From assembly GCA_902790495.1 (NCBI GenBank), contig CADASK010000027.1, forward strand, positions 1-56,793: 56,793 nt of DNA, read 5' to 3'. Source of the stretch: an uncultured Eubacteriales bacterium. Lineage in GTDB: Bacteria; Bacillota; Clostridia; Christensenellales; Aristaeellaceae. The notes beneath the pieces were generated by a model. That model was given only the letters and a program-made list of their open reading frames with translations. It made no database searches and was not told the origin of the DNA. Positions 7,433-16,242 of the stretch are shown here, piece after piece. Numbering within the stretch: position 1 is the first letter of the stretch; the number at the start of each line of letters is the position of its first letter. The position numbers and the translations under genes were made by a program.

Positions 7433-8782
7433 TTACCTCACCAGACAGGGCTTCTTGTGGTCGTACTTCCACCCGGGAATCAGGTACTGCATGGCGACGG
7501 AGTCGTCGCGGTCGTGGGTCGGCAGGCTGTTGTAGAGGTGGTTGGCCTCCTCCACGCGGGCCATGTTCAGAGTCACGCCGAGGCCGGGCTTCTTCGGCAC
7601 CTGCAGCTTGCCGCCGATAATCTGCGGGGTGTCCTCCAGCAGATTCTGGCCGTCCTGCCAGATCCAGTGGGTGTCCAGCGGGGCCACGCGGCCCACCGCC
7701 GCCGCGCCGACCTGGGCGAAGGCCGCCAGGGTGATGTCGAAGTGGTTGTTGCTGTGGATGCCGAAGGTGAGGCCCCAGGTGTCCAGCAGCTGGCTCATGC
7801 GCACCGCGCCGTCAAAGCCCCAGAAGTGGGGGTCGGCGAGGATGATGTCGCAGGCGTTGAGGCTCACGGTGTGGTAAAACTGCCGCCAGTCCGTGGCGAT
7901 CATGTTGGTGGCCACCTGGAACTGGGTCGCGTTCTTGAATTCGCGCATGATCTCGCGGCCGCTGAAGCCCGCCTCGGGGCCGCAGGGATCCTCCATGTAG
8001 GTGACGATGCCGTGCATGTCCCGGCACAGGTCGATGGCTTCCTTCAGGCTCCACGCGCCGTTGGGGTCGATGTTGACCCGGGCGTCGGGGAAGCGCTTCT
8101 TCACTGCGCGGACGGCCTCCATCTCCTCCTCGCCCCGGAGCACGCCGCCCTTGAGCTTGAAGTTGCGCATGCCGTACTTCTCGGCGACGGCCTCGGCCTC
8201 CTCCACGATGCGCGCGGGGGTCAGGATCTCCTCGCGGCGCAGGCGGAACCAGGGGTCAGCGCTGTCGCTCTCGTCGAGGTACTGCATCGCGCCGGCGGGG
8301 GTTTTGCCCTTGTCCGAGACATAGAAGAGGTAGCCCAGCACCTCGACCTCGTCCCGCTGCTGGCCCTCACCGAGCAGCTGACACATGGGCACCTCGAGGA
8401 ACTGGCCCAGCAGGTCGAGCATGGCGCACTCAATGGCCCATTCGCTGCGCACCACGTACTTGAGCTTGGTGATATCCAGGGTCTGGATGCCCTCGCTGGC
8501 GTCGTCGGCGTGGGGATCAATGGCCTTGTGGATGCGCTGCAGCACCTCGCGGCCCTTGGAGATGGGCATGCCCACCACCAGGGGCGTCATGGCGACGAGG
8601 CCGTCGTGGGTGTAATCGCCGCCATGGATTTCGCCGATGCCGGTGTGGCCCGCGCTGTCCTTGAGGATCACCAGGTTGCGGGTGAAGCAGGGGGCGTGGC
8701 AGCCGGAGAGGGTCATGAGCATGCTGTCATAGCCCGCGACGGGGATGACTTGCATGGAGGTGATGACAGGAATGTTGTTCAT
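7433..8782 (-). CDS. Glucarate-dehydratase-like enolase-superfamily enzyme (paralogue 1)
   Basis: 449 residues, aligning end to end with glucarate dehydratase. It keeps the KxK pair (NFKLKGG near 204), the metal ligands in NIDPNGAW near 235 and YMEDPCG near 260, ATNMIATDW near 290 and the acid/base histidine in HSNNHFD near 340. The known reaction is dehydration of D-glucarate or L-idarate to 5-dehydro-4-deoxy-D-glucarate. It is clearly more diverged from E. coli GudD than the second paralogue at 47.6 kb, so its substrate may be a different or modified acid sugar. It is the last gene of the TTT/esterase operon, 10 bp after the metallo-hydrolase. Confidence 0.88.
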   Translation of the reverse strand: MNNIPVITSMQVIPVAGYDSMLMTLSGCHAPCFTRNLVILKDSAGHTGIGEIHGGDYTHDGLVAMTPLVVGMPISKGREVLQRIHKAIDPHADDASEGIQTLDITKLKYVVRSEWAIECAMLDLLGQFLEVPMCQLLGEGQQRDEVEVLGYLFYVSDKGKTPAGAMQYLDESDSADPWFRLRREEILTPARIVEEAEAVAEKYGMRNFKLKGGVLRGEEEMEAVRAVKKRFPDARVNIDPNGAWSLKEAIDLCRDMHGIVTYMEDPCGPEAGFSGREIMREFKNATQFQVATNMIATDWRQFYHTVSLNACDIILADPHFWGFDGAVRMSQLLDTWGLTFGIHSNNHFDITLAAFAQVGAAAVGRVAPLDTHWIWQDGQNLLEDTPQIIGGKLQVPKKPGLGVTLNMARVEEANHLYNSLPTHDRDDSVAMQYLIPGWKYDHKKPCLVR

Positions 8783-8792
8783 GGATAATACC

Positions 8793-9674
8793 TCAATTAT
8801 TCTTCGGATCCGCCATGAAGGCCAGGAGGTCGTCGCGCTTCTTGTCCATGTATTTGGCCCAGGCCTCGCTGTCCAGGAAGGGGTTGGGGCCGTCGGGATG
8901 CTCCAGTTGGCGCTGGCGGCGGGCCATGGTGTCGTTGTTGATGGTGTGGTTGCCCAGGAAGAGCTCTACCTTCTCATCCCGCGTGCGGGCCAGGGAGTCC
9001 AGATAGATCTGCCGGGTCCTGTACTCCGGGTCGCCGATCTCGATCAGGTAATCCTTCTGCAGGGTGTTGAAGCCGAAGCCGCCGTAGTAGCCGCAGCGCA
9101 CGGTCCTGTCGCCCTCGTGGGCGTCGAAGAAGCAGGAGATGACGCCCATGGTGTGCCCGGGAGACAGGTAGAACTGCACGGAGGTGTCGCCGAATTGGAT
9201 GACGTCGCCGTCGTGAATCTCCACGTCGGGGGCCTCGATGGTGGCGATCGCACTGTCCGCGTCCTGGACGAAGCTCAGCTCCGGGCGCTCGCGGTACATC
9301 TGAGCGTCCGGAGCGCCGAGGTAGATCTTCGTGCCGAACATGTTGCGGAAGAAGGCCGCGCCGCCGATGTGATCCAGGTGGCCGTGGGACAGCACCAGCC
9401 ACTTGACGTCCGCCGGGTTGAAGCCGGCCTCCCAGATGGCGTTGACCAGCATGGCGGTGGCGCCGATGTTGCCGCAGTCGATCAGCAGCAGGCCGTCGCC
9501 GGTGTCGATCAGGTGTACGCAGACCCAGTCGTCGCCCACGTACCACACGTTGCCGAAGATGCGGAACGGGTGGACGTAGCGCGATTCCTGGTTCTGCCAG
9601 AGGCGGCCCATGGGACCGCTCACCAGCTTGTCGCGGCGCGCCTGATAGTCGAGATAATCAGCACGGATGCTCAC
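8793..9674 (-). CDS. Metallo-beta-lactamase-fold hydrolase, B3-like
   Basis: 293 residues with the zinc motif SHGHLDHIGG near 118 and further ligands in LSPGHTMG near 190 and GNHTIN near 252. The layout (H-x-H-x-D-H-x-G-G, then S-P-G-H-T-x-G) resembles subclass B3 enzymes, but there is no signal peptide, so a periplasmic antibiotic role is unlikely. MBL-fold enzymes include lactonases and thioesterases; inside this operon a lactone-opening role is attractive but unproven. GTG start with AGGGGG seven to eight bases upstream. Confidence 0.85.
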   Translation of the reverse strand: MSIRADYLDYQARRDKLVSGPMGRLWQNQESRYVHPFRIFGNVWYVGDDWVCVHLIDTGDGLLLIDCGNIGATAMLVNAIWEAGFNPADVKWLVLSHGHLDHIGGAAFFRNMFGTKIYLGAPDAQMYRERPELSFVQDADSAIATIEAPDVEIHDGDVIQFGDTSVQFYLSPGHTMGVISCFFDAHEGDRTVRCGYYGGFGFNTLQKDYLIEIGDPEYRTRQIYLDSLARTRDEKVELFLGNHTINNDTMARRQRQLEHPDGPNPFLDSEAWAKYMDKKRDDLLAFMADPKNN

Positions 9675-9691
9675 GGGAATTCCCCCTCTGT

Positions 9692-10132
9692 TCAGTCCTT
9701 GTCTTCCTCGGTCTCAAAATAGCGGATCCAGAGGCCCTCCTCCTCCCGGTGGCCCTCGCCGACGATGCCGCCGCGGTGCAGGATGGGCGCGAGGGCGGCG
9801 GAATCGGTCATGAAGGTCGGGATGGTCTTGAAGGGCTGGGGCCTGGCGCCGTCGGTGAACCAGGCGTTGTTTTCGACGTAGATGTGGCAGGGCCGGCCCT
9901 CGCAGTCCTTGCCGGTGAGCATGTACCGGGCGGACATGTGGCGCACCTCGCTCAGGTTGGTGACCTGGGTGTCCACGCCGCAGGGCTCCACGATGCCGTG
10001 GAACAGCGGGCCTTTGACGGTGCCGCCGAAGGGAATCATCCGCACGGTGCCGGTGGGGCCGGTCATCTCGACGATGGCGTCGCGGTGGATGTCGACCAGG
10101 ATTTCCAGAATAGGTGAGGTTTTTCTGTGCAT
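9692..10132 (-). CDS. DUF3237-family protein
   Basis: 146 residues resembling the DUF3237 family: small beta-rich proteins with a conserved core near VEPCGVDTQVTN, ARYMLTGKDCEGRPCHIYV and NNAWF. Function unknown; members often sit in gene clusters for degrading esters and aromatic or sugar acids. No signal peptide, so cytoplasmic. Two ATGs lie side by side; the second is six bases from GGAG and is chosen. The 10-bp gap to the next hydrolase indicates one operon. Confidence 0.72.
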   Translation of the reverse strand: MHRKTSPILEILVDIHRDAIVEMTGPTGTVRMIPFGGTVKGPLFHGIVEPCGVDTQVTNLSEVRHMSARYMLTGKDCEGRPCHIYVENNAWFTDGARPQPFKTIPTFMTDSAALAPILHRGGIVGEGHREEEGLWIRYFETEEDKD

Positions 10133-10142
10133 CATAATCTCC

Positions 10143-11069
10143 TTAATTCTTCTTCCCCACGCGCTGACGGAGGAAGGTGAGGATCAGCTCCTTCACCACG
10201 GGCTGGAACAGCTCGCGGGTGCCGTGGCCGCCGTTTTCCACCACATAGAATTCCGTCTGGCTCTCGAGGCCGGCCGCCACCAGGCGATTGTAGAAATCCT
10301 CGCTGATGGACAGGGGCACCAGGGGGTCCTGGTCGCCGTGGAGGATCATGATGGGCGCGGTCTTGTCGCTGATGCTGAAGATCGGGCTGGCCGCGTCGCT
10401 GCGTTCAATCATGGTGGCCGGGTCGCCGCCCAGCAGCGCGCCGCCATGGGTCTCCTCGATGCGGTGCCAGCGGTGGTTCGGGTTCTTCATCCGCTCAAGC
10501 TCCAGCAGGTTGCAGGCCTTGATGTCCACGGGGCCGAAGAAATCCACCGCGGCCTGCACGTGGGAGGAGGTGCCCGCCCATTCGTCGGAGTCGAAGCCGT
10601 CGGTGTTCATGGCCATCCAGGAGGCCAGGTGTCCGCCGGCGGAGCGGCCCATGGCGATCACGCGGTCGGGGTCGATGCCGTAGTCCGCCGCGTGGGCGCG
10701 CAGGAAGCGCACGGCGGTCTTGCAGTCGATCAGCTGATCCGGGAAGTGGCCGAGGCCGGAGTTGCGGTATTCGATGAAGGCCACGGCGTATCCGTGCTCC
10801 GCGAAATACTGGATTTCGGCGGCCATCAGGTTCTTGTCGCACTTGCGCCAGCCCGCGCCGTTGATCCACACGATCAGGGGCTGCAGGCCGGTGGAGACCT
10901 CGTCGTCGCGGCCGGAGGCCAGGCGCATCTCGCTGTTGCCGTTCTGTACCATCAGGGAAAGGTGCAGATCCAGCGGACGGCCCTCCAGGTCGGTGACGTG
11001 GGAAAAGCAGATGTTGTCCAGGAAGTTGATGCTTCTGCGCTCATTGCCGGGGTGAATGGTGCATCTCAT
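10143..11069 (-). CDS. Alpha/beta hydrolase, BD-FAE-like esterase
   Basis: 308 residues. Serine nucleophile in the elbow GRSAGG near 166, aspartate in HGDQDPLVP near 255 and histidine in GGHGTRELF near 288. The oxyanion loop is NGAGW rather than HGGGW. Overall it is closest to BD-FAE-like esterases, which include feruloyl and acetyl esterases of gut bacteria. No signal peptide, so it acts on imported substrate. It is the first of three non-identical serine hydrolases in this operon (counting from the left) and is 15 bp from the next. Confidence 0.83.
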   Translation of the reverse strand: MRCTIHPGNERRSINFLDNICFSHVTDLEGRPLDLHLSLMVQNGNSEMRLASGRDDEVSTGLQPLIVWINGAGWRKCDKNLMAAEIQYFAEHGYAVAFIEYRNSGLGHFPDQLIDCKTAVRFLRAHAADYGIDPDRVIAMGRSAGGHLASWMAMNTDGFDSDEWAGTSSHVQAAVDFFGPVDIKACNLLELERMKNPNHRWHRIEETHGGALLGGDPATMIERSDAASPIFSISDKTAPIMILHGDQDPLVPLSISEDFYNRLVAAGLESQTEFYVVENGGHGTRELFQPVVKELILTFLRQRVGKKN

Positions 11070-11084
11070 AACAGGAATCCTTTC

Positions 11085-11996
11085 TCAGAGCGAGGTTGTC
11101 AGGATGCGCTGCACGATCAGCGCGCCGGCCTCCTCCCAGTGAGGCATGAAGTGGGGAATAAAGCCGTGGCCGGTGTCGGGGAAGATCTTCATCGTCACCT
11201 CGACGCCCAGCTCGGCCAGCCGCTGCCCCTGCCGCAGGTTCTGGAAGCGGAAGGGGTCGTTGGCCGCGCCGAGGATCATGGTGGGCGGCAGGGCGGCCAG
11301 ATCCTTCTCCGGGGCCGTCATGAAGTTGATGCTCGGGTCGTCCATCAGCGCGGCGTTGTCGTCGCTCATCAGCACGCCGAAGCCCGCGTTGCGGTATTCC
11401 TTGGTCTTCCAGTACTCGGGCACGCGCTTGGCCTCGGCCTCGTCGTAGTGCATCTCGTTGGGGCCGTAGCCGTTGACCAGCAGGCAGAAGGGCAGCTTCT
11501 CGCCGCGGGCCATCGCCGTGAGGGTCAGGCTCATGGTCAGCTGGCCGCCGGCGGAGTAGCCGCCCACGGAGACCTGCTTCGGATTGCAGTCCCAGTCCGC
11601 CAGGTGGGCGAAGGTGTAGCGGGCCGCGTCCAGGCACTGCTCCAGCGGCACCGGGAAGGAGGCGAACTCGGTGGTGGTGTAGTCCACGTCCACCACCACG
11701 CCGCCGATCTGGTCGGCCAGCCAGGCGCTCCAGAGGGTGTCGTTGGGCATGTGGCCGATCAGCCAGCCGCCGCCGTGGATGTTGATGTGCAAGGGGCTGT
11801 TGGGCTTCTTGCTCTTCGCGGTGAAGATGTACAGCTTGTAGGGCCAGCCGCAGACGGCGGGGCGCTCCACGGTCTCCATCTCCGCCCGGTCGATAAAGGC
11901 GCGGCAGACCGCCGGGATGTCCGTGTCGCCGTCGAACTTGCGGTTGCTCTGCATATCCCGCGCCATCACGGCGCGAAGCTCAGGGGTCAGGGACAT
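11085..11996 (-). CDS. Alpha/beta hydrolase, HSL-type
   Basis: 303 residues of the hormone-sensitive-lipase-like esterase group: oxyanion motif HGGGWLIG near 95, nucleophile elbow GYSAGG near 164 and catalytic histidine in DTGHGF near 278. Cytoplasmic by lack of a signal. AAGGAGG lies seven bases before the ATG. Its closest neighbour in sequence is the next upstream hydrolase (shared VVVDVDY segment), which suggests an old duplication followed by divergence of the acyl pocket. Confidence 0.85.
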   Translation of the reverse strand: MSLTPELRAVMARDMQSNRKFDGDTDIPAVCRAFIDRAEMETVERPAVCGWPYKLYIFTAKSKKPNSPLHINIHGGGWLIGHMPNDTLWSAWLADQIGGVVVDVDYTTTEFASFPVPLEQCLDAARYTFAHLADWDCNPKQVSVGGYSAGGQLTMSLTLTAMARGEKLPFCLLVNGYGPNEMHYDEAEAKRVPEYWKTKEYRNAGFGVLMSDDNAALMDDPSINFMTAPEKDLAALPPTMILGAANDPFRFQNLRQGQRLAELGVEVTMKIFPDTGHGFIPHFMPHWEEAGALIVQRILTTSL

Positions 11997-12059
11997 GGGA
12001 ATGACCTCCTTAAAGATTCGCCGCCTATCCCTTCAGGGAGACAGGCGGCAGGCTGTGAT

Positions 12060-12959
12060 TCAGGATACCGGGGCGGCGCCGTTGATGGCGTCGATGATGG
12101 TCTGCTGCGCGTCCTGCCAGTCGCCGTTCATCCGCACGGTGAAGCCGTGACGACTGTCGGGGTAGCGGGCGAAGCGCACGGTGGCGCCGGCTTCCTCCAG
12201 CATGGCGCCGAATTTCCGGTTGGTCTCCACGAAGGGACAGAGACCGGCCTCCACGATCAGGGCGGGCGGGAAGCCCCTGAGCTGATCGATGGACGCGTAC
12301 ACGGGGGAGATGGTGGGATCCTTCAGCAGCTCCGCGTCCCCGTCCGCGTAGAGCAGGGAGAAGGCGCGGCTGCGGATGTTCTCCTCGCCCTCCAGCACGA
12401 AATAGTTGTCGTTGGCGGCGTAATCCATCACCACCAGCTGGAGCTTGGGCTTGCCCACGCGCAGCGCTTCCATGGCCGTCACCGCGGCCAGGTTGCCGCC
12501 CGCGCTGTGGCCGCCGACGGAGACGCGCCGGATGTCCGCGCCCCATGCGCCGCAGTGCTCCACGGCCCAGCAGGTGACCGCGTAGGCCTGATTCACCGCG
12601 GCCGGATAGGGAGCGGCGTCGGAGCAGGCATAGTCCACGTCCACCACGATGCCGTGGATCCCCATGGCCACGTTGGCGCAGTACAGGTCGTCGTCCCCGT
12701 CCTGGGGGAAGATGAAGCCGCCGCCGTGGAAGTTGACGTGCAGGGGGCAGTCCGCCTTGCGCCCGGGATCGCGGGACACGATGACGCGCACGGGAGGCAT
12801 GCCCTCGAAGGCGAGGGTCTGCTCCTCGCGCTCCACGTGACTGAGCTGGGCCTGGTAATCCTCGGGGATTACGCGGGCCTGCTTCATCACCTCGCGGTGG
12901 CCGCCAGTGCGGTCGAGCACGGCGAAGAGCGCCTGCTTTTGTTCATTCGTCAGCGACAT
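12060..12959 (-). CDS. Alpha/beta hydrolase, HSL-type, second
   Basis: 299 residues. Oxyanion motif HGGGFIFP near 80, nucleophile elbow GHSAGGN near 153, histidine in DSRHGF near 270. The start used is MSLTNEQKQ, with AGAGGA seven bases ahead; an ATG five codons earlier overlaps the tctA end. It begins 11 bp after the tctA stop, so import and hydrolysis are tied in one transcript. Homologues hydrolyse short or aromatic carboxylic esters; the substrate here is unknown. Confidence 0.85.
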   Translation of the reverse strand: MSLTNEQKQALFAVLDRTGGHREVMKQARVIPEDYQAQLSHVEREEQTLAFEGMPPVRVIVSRDPGRKADCPLHVNFHGGGFIFPQDGDDDLYCANVAMGIHGIVVDVDYACSDAAPYPAAVNQAYAVTCWAVEHCGAWGADIRRVSVGGHSAGGNLAAVTAMEALRVGKPKLQLVVMDYAANDNYFVLEGEENIRSRAFSLLYADGDAELLKDPTISPVYASIDQLRGFPPALIVEAGLCPFVETNRKFGAMLEEAGATVRFARYPDSRHGFTVRMNGDWQDAQQTIIDAINGAAPVS

Positions 12960-12970
12960 GGCTTTTCCTC

Positions 12971-14476
12971 TCACTTGATATCGCCGGCTTTGGCGGCGCG
13001 GCGGTTCTTGATGGCCTTGGTGATGAAGGGGCCCACCACGGAGTAGATCGCGATGAGGATGAAGATCAGGGACACGGGACGGGTCAGGAAGCGGGAATAG
13101 TCACCGCGGGCATAGGACACGCCGGTGCGGAAGTATTCCTCGATCTTGGGCCCGAGGATGAAGGACAGCATGAGGGGCGTCATGGGCATGCCGAACATAT
13201 CCATCACCACGCCCAGGATGCCGAAGGCGATCATCATGTACACGCTGAAGATGGAGGTGGTGGCGCTGAAGGCGCCCATGAAGCAGATCATCATGATGGC
13301 GCTGAAGAGGTAGTGATACGGAGCCTTCAGCAGGTAGGGGAACCAGCGCTTGGTGCCCAGCTCGGTGAAGAACACCAGGATGGCGCTCACCAGCACGATC
13401 AGGAAGATCAGCGCGGCCAGCACGGGATTGGTCTTGATGAACATGGGGCCGGCCTGCAGACCCTTGATGGTCATGGCGGAGAGCAGCAGCACGGTGGTGC
13501 CGTCGCCGGGGATGCCCAGGGAGATCATCGGGATCAGCGCGCCGCCGACGCCCGCGTTGTTCGCCACCTCGGTGGCCCACACGCCGGGATCATAGCCGGT
13601 GCCGAACTTCTCGGGATGCTTGTCCATCTTCTTGGCCTGGCCGTAGGCGATCAGGTTGGAGATGCCGGAGCCCATGCCGGGCAGGAAGCCGATAAACAGG
13701 CCGATGAACAGGGACACGATGATGGTTTTCGCGTTGGAGACGAAGTCCTTGATGGTCAGGCCGAAGCCCTTCAGGCTGGCGGTGTCCACGGGGGGCATGT
13801 CCTGCTGGCCCTTGGCGTAGGCCGTGGCCACCTGCTGCAGGGCGAAGGTACCCATCAGCATGCAGACCATGTTGATGCCGCCGTAGAGGTTGGTGTTGTT
13901 GAAGGTGAAGCGCAGGGTGTTGGTCACCTTGTCCGCGCCCACGGTGGAGAGGAACAGGCCCAGGAAGGCCGCCATCAGGCCCTTGAAGACGGAGCCGTTG
14001 GACAGGCCGACGACCATGGTGATGGCCATCAGGCACAGGGAGAAGTATTCCCACGGGCCGAGGCTCAGGGCGATATCGGCGATGGCGCCGGAGCACAGCA
14101 TGGCCACGATGATGGAGACGAAGGTGCCGATGAAGGAACCCGTGATGCCGATGGACAGGGCCTTGGCGGCCTTGCCGTTCTTGGTCATGGGATAACCGTC
14201 ATAGCAGGTGCCGATGGAGGAGGCGGAGCCGGGGATGCCGACCAGCACGGCGGCGATGAAGGAACCGGACACGCCGCCCACGTACATGCCCACCAGCATG
14301 GAGAAGCTCAGCTCGCGGGAGAGGGCAAAGGTCATGGGCAGCAGCAGCGTGATGCCCAGGCCGCCGGACAGGCCGGGAATGGCGCCGAGCACGCAGCCGA
14401 CCAGCGCGCAGGCGTACATCACCAGGAAGTTGGCGGGCTGCAGGAGGATTCCCAACGCTTCAATATAAGCTTGCAT
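12971..14476 (-). CDS. tctA: Tripartite tricarboxylate transporter, large permease
   Basis: 501 residues, about 12 transmembrane helices. The two TctA signatures are clear: GAIPGLSGGLGITLLLP near 32 and GFLPGMGSGISN near 265, plus GIPGSASS near 81 and LGIPGDGTT near 325. It forms the proton- or sodium-driven channel of a TTT system that takes up citrate-like or other carboxylates delivered by a periplasmic/extracellular binding protein. AAGGAGG precedes the ATG. The cargo should be an organic acid, probably an aldarate derivative given the genes that follow. Confidence 0.95.
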   Translation of the reverse strand: MQAYIEALGILLQPANFLVMYACALVGCVLGAIPGLSGGLGITLLLPMTFALSRELSFSMLVGMYVGGVSGSFIAAVLVGIPGSASSIGTCYDGYPMTKNGKAAKALSIGITGSFIGTFVSIIVAMLCSGAIADIALSLGPWEYFSLCLMAITMVVGLSNGSVFKGLMAAFLGLFLSTVGADKVTNTLRFTFNNTNLYGGINMVCMLMGTFALQQVATAYAKGQQDMPPVDTASLKGFGLTIKDFVSNAKTIIVSLFIGLFIGFLPGMGSGISNLIAYGQAKKMDKHPEKFGTGYDPGVWATEVANNAGVGGALIPMISLGIPGDGTTVLLLSAMTIKGLQAGPMFIKTNPVLAALIFLIVLVSAILVFFTELGTKRWFPYLLKAPYHYLFSAIMMICFMGAFSATTSIFSVYMMIAFGILGVVMDMFGMPMTPLMLSFILGPKIEEYFRTGVSYARGDYSRFLTRPVSLIFILIAIYSVVGPFITKAIKNRRAAKAGDIK

Positions 14477-14494
14477 TTCTTCTTCCTCCTTCTC

Positions 14495-14989
14495 TTACGG
14501 CATGGCGATGCCAAGGGCTTCCCACAGCTCTCCCTTGGGCAGCGGGATGTTGAAGCCACGGGTAAAGCCAAAGTAGCACAGCGACGCAAGGCCGATACTC
14601 AGCAGGATGGCGACGACCCAGTTGATCTTCTTGTTTCGCTTCAGGGTGACGATGAAGAGCATCATGCCCAGCATGGCGGTGATCCAGAAGCCGATGTAGA
14701 CCATGCTCAGCGCGAAAAGAATCGATTCGCCGATGATGATGGCCAGGCGGATCCAGCCCGCCTTGTCCAGGTAGGGCTTCGTGCCCTTCTTGGCTTCCTT
14801 GGGCGCGTCGAAGATGATGGTGAGAATCGAGAACAGGGCCAGGCCGCCGGCCGAAACATACGGGATGAAGCGCGGACCGGGCTCGTTGGCCACCAGGCGC
14901 ATCGGAATCTGGCTGGCCTGCCAGACGATCCACGCGGCGATCGCCAGACCCAGAGCTCCCAGCACATAGGTGCGGTTAATCTTTTTCAT
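14495..14989 (-). CDS. tctB: Tripartite tricarboxylate transporter, small permease
   Basis: 164 residues with four hydrophobic segments (YVLGALGLAIAAWIVW; ALFSILTIIF; LAIIIGESILFALSMVYIGF; AILLSIGLASLCYFGF), the TctB layout. It has little sequence signature, but its place between tctC and tctA fixes the assignment. The start MKKINRTYV is chosen because GGAGG lies nine bases upstream; the open frame extends nine codons further. Confidence 0.9.
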   Translation of the reverse strand: MKKINRTYVLGALGLAIAAWIVWQASQIPMRLVANEPGPRFIPYVSAGGLALFSILTIIFDAPKEAKKGTKPYLDKAGWIRLAIIIGESILFALSMVYIGFWITAMLGMMLFIVTLKRNKKINWVVAILLSIGLASLCYFGFTRGFNIPLPKGELWEALGIAMP

Positions 14990-15080
14990 CGGAGTTTGCC
15001 TCCACTCTTTTGTCAAAAGAGGCCCGGCAAGATGACCTTAGCCGGGCCAGACTGTCATGTCTTTTGTGGATGGTGGCGGA

Positions 15081-16088
15081 TCAGCGAACCTTCAGGCCCA
15101 GCTCGCCCACCAGGTTGTCCAGGAAGCTCCACTCGTTCTCCATGGCGGCCTTGGACTCAGCCCAGTTCAGGGGGCTCACGAAGGTGGCCATGGCGTTGTT
15201 GCCCTCGATGAAGGACTGCACGCCGCAGGCCTTCATGATGGCCTCGTTGATGGCGGTGTACTGCTCATCGGTCATGCCCTTGGGGGCCAGGATGTAGTAG
15301 CAGCTGTCCCAGGTCGCGGACTCGACGCCCTGTTCGGGGCCGGAGGCGTACTGCGCGGGCAGCTCCTGGCCCAGCAGCTCGCTCATGGCGGGCAGGGTGG
15401 AAACCTTGGGGCCGATGGTGCCCAGGATGGTCAGGCGGCCGTCAGCCTCGTAGGACAGGGCGTTGGGGATGGAGCAGTTGGCGATGTCGATGGAGCCGGA
15501 AGCGACGTTGGTCAGCTTGTCGGCCTCGGAGGCGCACTGCACATAGGTGGCCAGGTTCGCGTCGCCGGCGATGGCGTTGACGAAGCTGGTGAAGATCATC
15601 TGGGTGGTGCCGCCCAGGGAGCAGCCGATCAGGACCTGGCCGGGGTTGGCCTTCAGGTACTCAGCCAGCTCGGCATAGTTGTGATAGGGAGCGTTGGGGC
15701 CGGCGATGATGGCCTGGGGGCCGCCCAGGTTGCACACGCCGACGACCTGCAGATCGTCCTTGATGTTGACGTTGGTCATCGCGGTGAACCACTGGATGAT
15801 CGCGCCGCCGTGGGCCACGCCCAGGGTCAGGCCGTCAGCCTTGGCGTTCTTCAGGGTCTCCATACCGACCTCGCCGGTCTCATAGTTGGTGACGATGAAG
15901 TTGGTGCCGGGGCACACTTCGCTCAGGGCCTGGGTCAGGTAGCGGGTGTACAGGTCGGAGCCGCCGCCGGCCTTGGCGGGCACGACGAAGGTCACGGTGT
16001 CGCCGGACTTCCAGGCGTCGGCCATGGCGGGCACGGCCAGGCTCAGGCACAGGATCGCAGAGAGCAGGATCGCAAGGAACTTCTTCAT
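15081..16088 (-). CDS. tctC: Tripartite tricarboxylate transporter, solute-binding protein
   Basis: 335 residues. Signal peptide MKKFLAILLSAILCLSLA with cleavage after PAMA near 23. The mature part has the TctC/Bug fold markers: VPAKAGGGSDLYTRYLT near 36, GVAHGGAI near 89 and IGCSLGGTTQM near 155. It captures the carboxylate outside the cell and hands it to TctAB. It is the first gene of the operon and is preceded by a promoter that overlaps that of the divergent LysR gene. AAAGGAAG precedes the ATG. Confidence 0.94.
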   Translation of the reverse strand: MKKFLAILLSAILCLSLAVPAMADAWKSGDTVTFVVPAKAGGGSDLYTRYLTQALSEVCPGTNFIVTNYETGEVGMETLKNAKADGLTLGVAHGGAIIQWFTAMTNVNIKDDLQVVGVCNLGGPQAIIAGPNAPYHNYAELAEYLKANPGQVLIGCSLGGTTQMIFTSFVNAIAGDANLATYVQCASEADKLTNVASGSIDIANCSIPNALSYEADGRLTILGTIGPKVSTLPAMSELLGQELPAQYASGPEQGVESATWDSCYYILAPKGMTDEQYTAINEAIMKACGVQSFIEGNNAMATFVSPLNWAESKAAMENEWSFLDNLVGELGLKVR

Positions 16089-16159
16089 GAGAGGCTACTT
16101 CCTTTCTGTCTTCCGTAGGGTTTTTGCCTTGGGGGAACGGGGGATTTGGTTACGGTCTT

Positions 16160-16189
16160 ATCATATAGGAAGCAACGGGGGTTTGACAA
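16160..16189 (-). promoter_or_regulatory. Promoter of the tctCBA-hydrolase operon
   Basis: Minus strand TTGTCA (16184-16189), 18 bp, TATGAT (16160-16165). Its -35 box occupies the same bases as the -35 of the opposing LysR promoter. Confidence 0.7.
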
Positions 16190-16211
16190 TTCCCTTTTTC
16201 TTGTATATACT
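16183..16211 (+). promoter_or_regulatory. Promoter of the LysR pair
   Basis: TTGACA (16183-16188), 17 bp, TATACT (16206-16211): near-perfect sigma-A promoter. Read on the other strand, TTGACAA supplies TTGTCA for the tct operon, so one bound regulator could control both directions. Confidence 0.82.
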
Positions 16212-16242
16212 ATGTCAAAAAGTTGTAGATAAGGATGAGGTT

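Noticed and set aside
8793-9674. Metallo-beta-lactamase as an antibiotic-resistance gene
   Set aside because: No signal peptide, and it lies within a carboxylate catabolic operon; the fold is shared with many lactonases and other hydrolases.
9882-13046. 1054-residue plus-strand open frame across the esterase operon
   Set aside because: Translation is low-complexity His/Gly/Val-rich, typical of the antisense of GC-rich genes, and it spans several minus-strand genes that have ribosome sites and catalytic motifs.
13313-15211. 632-residue plus-strand open frame opposite tctA and tctB
   Set aside because: Antisense shadow of well-supported permease genes; no family match.
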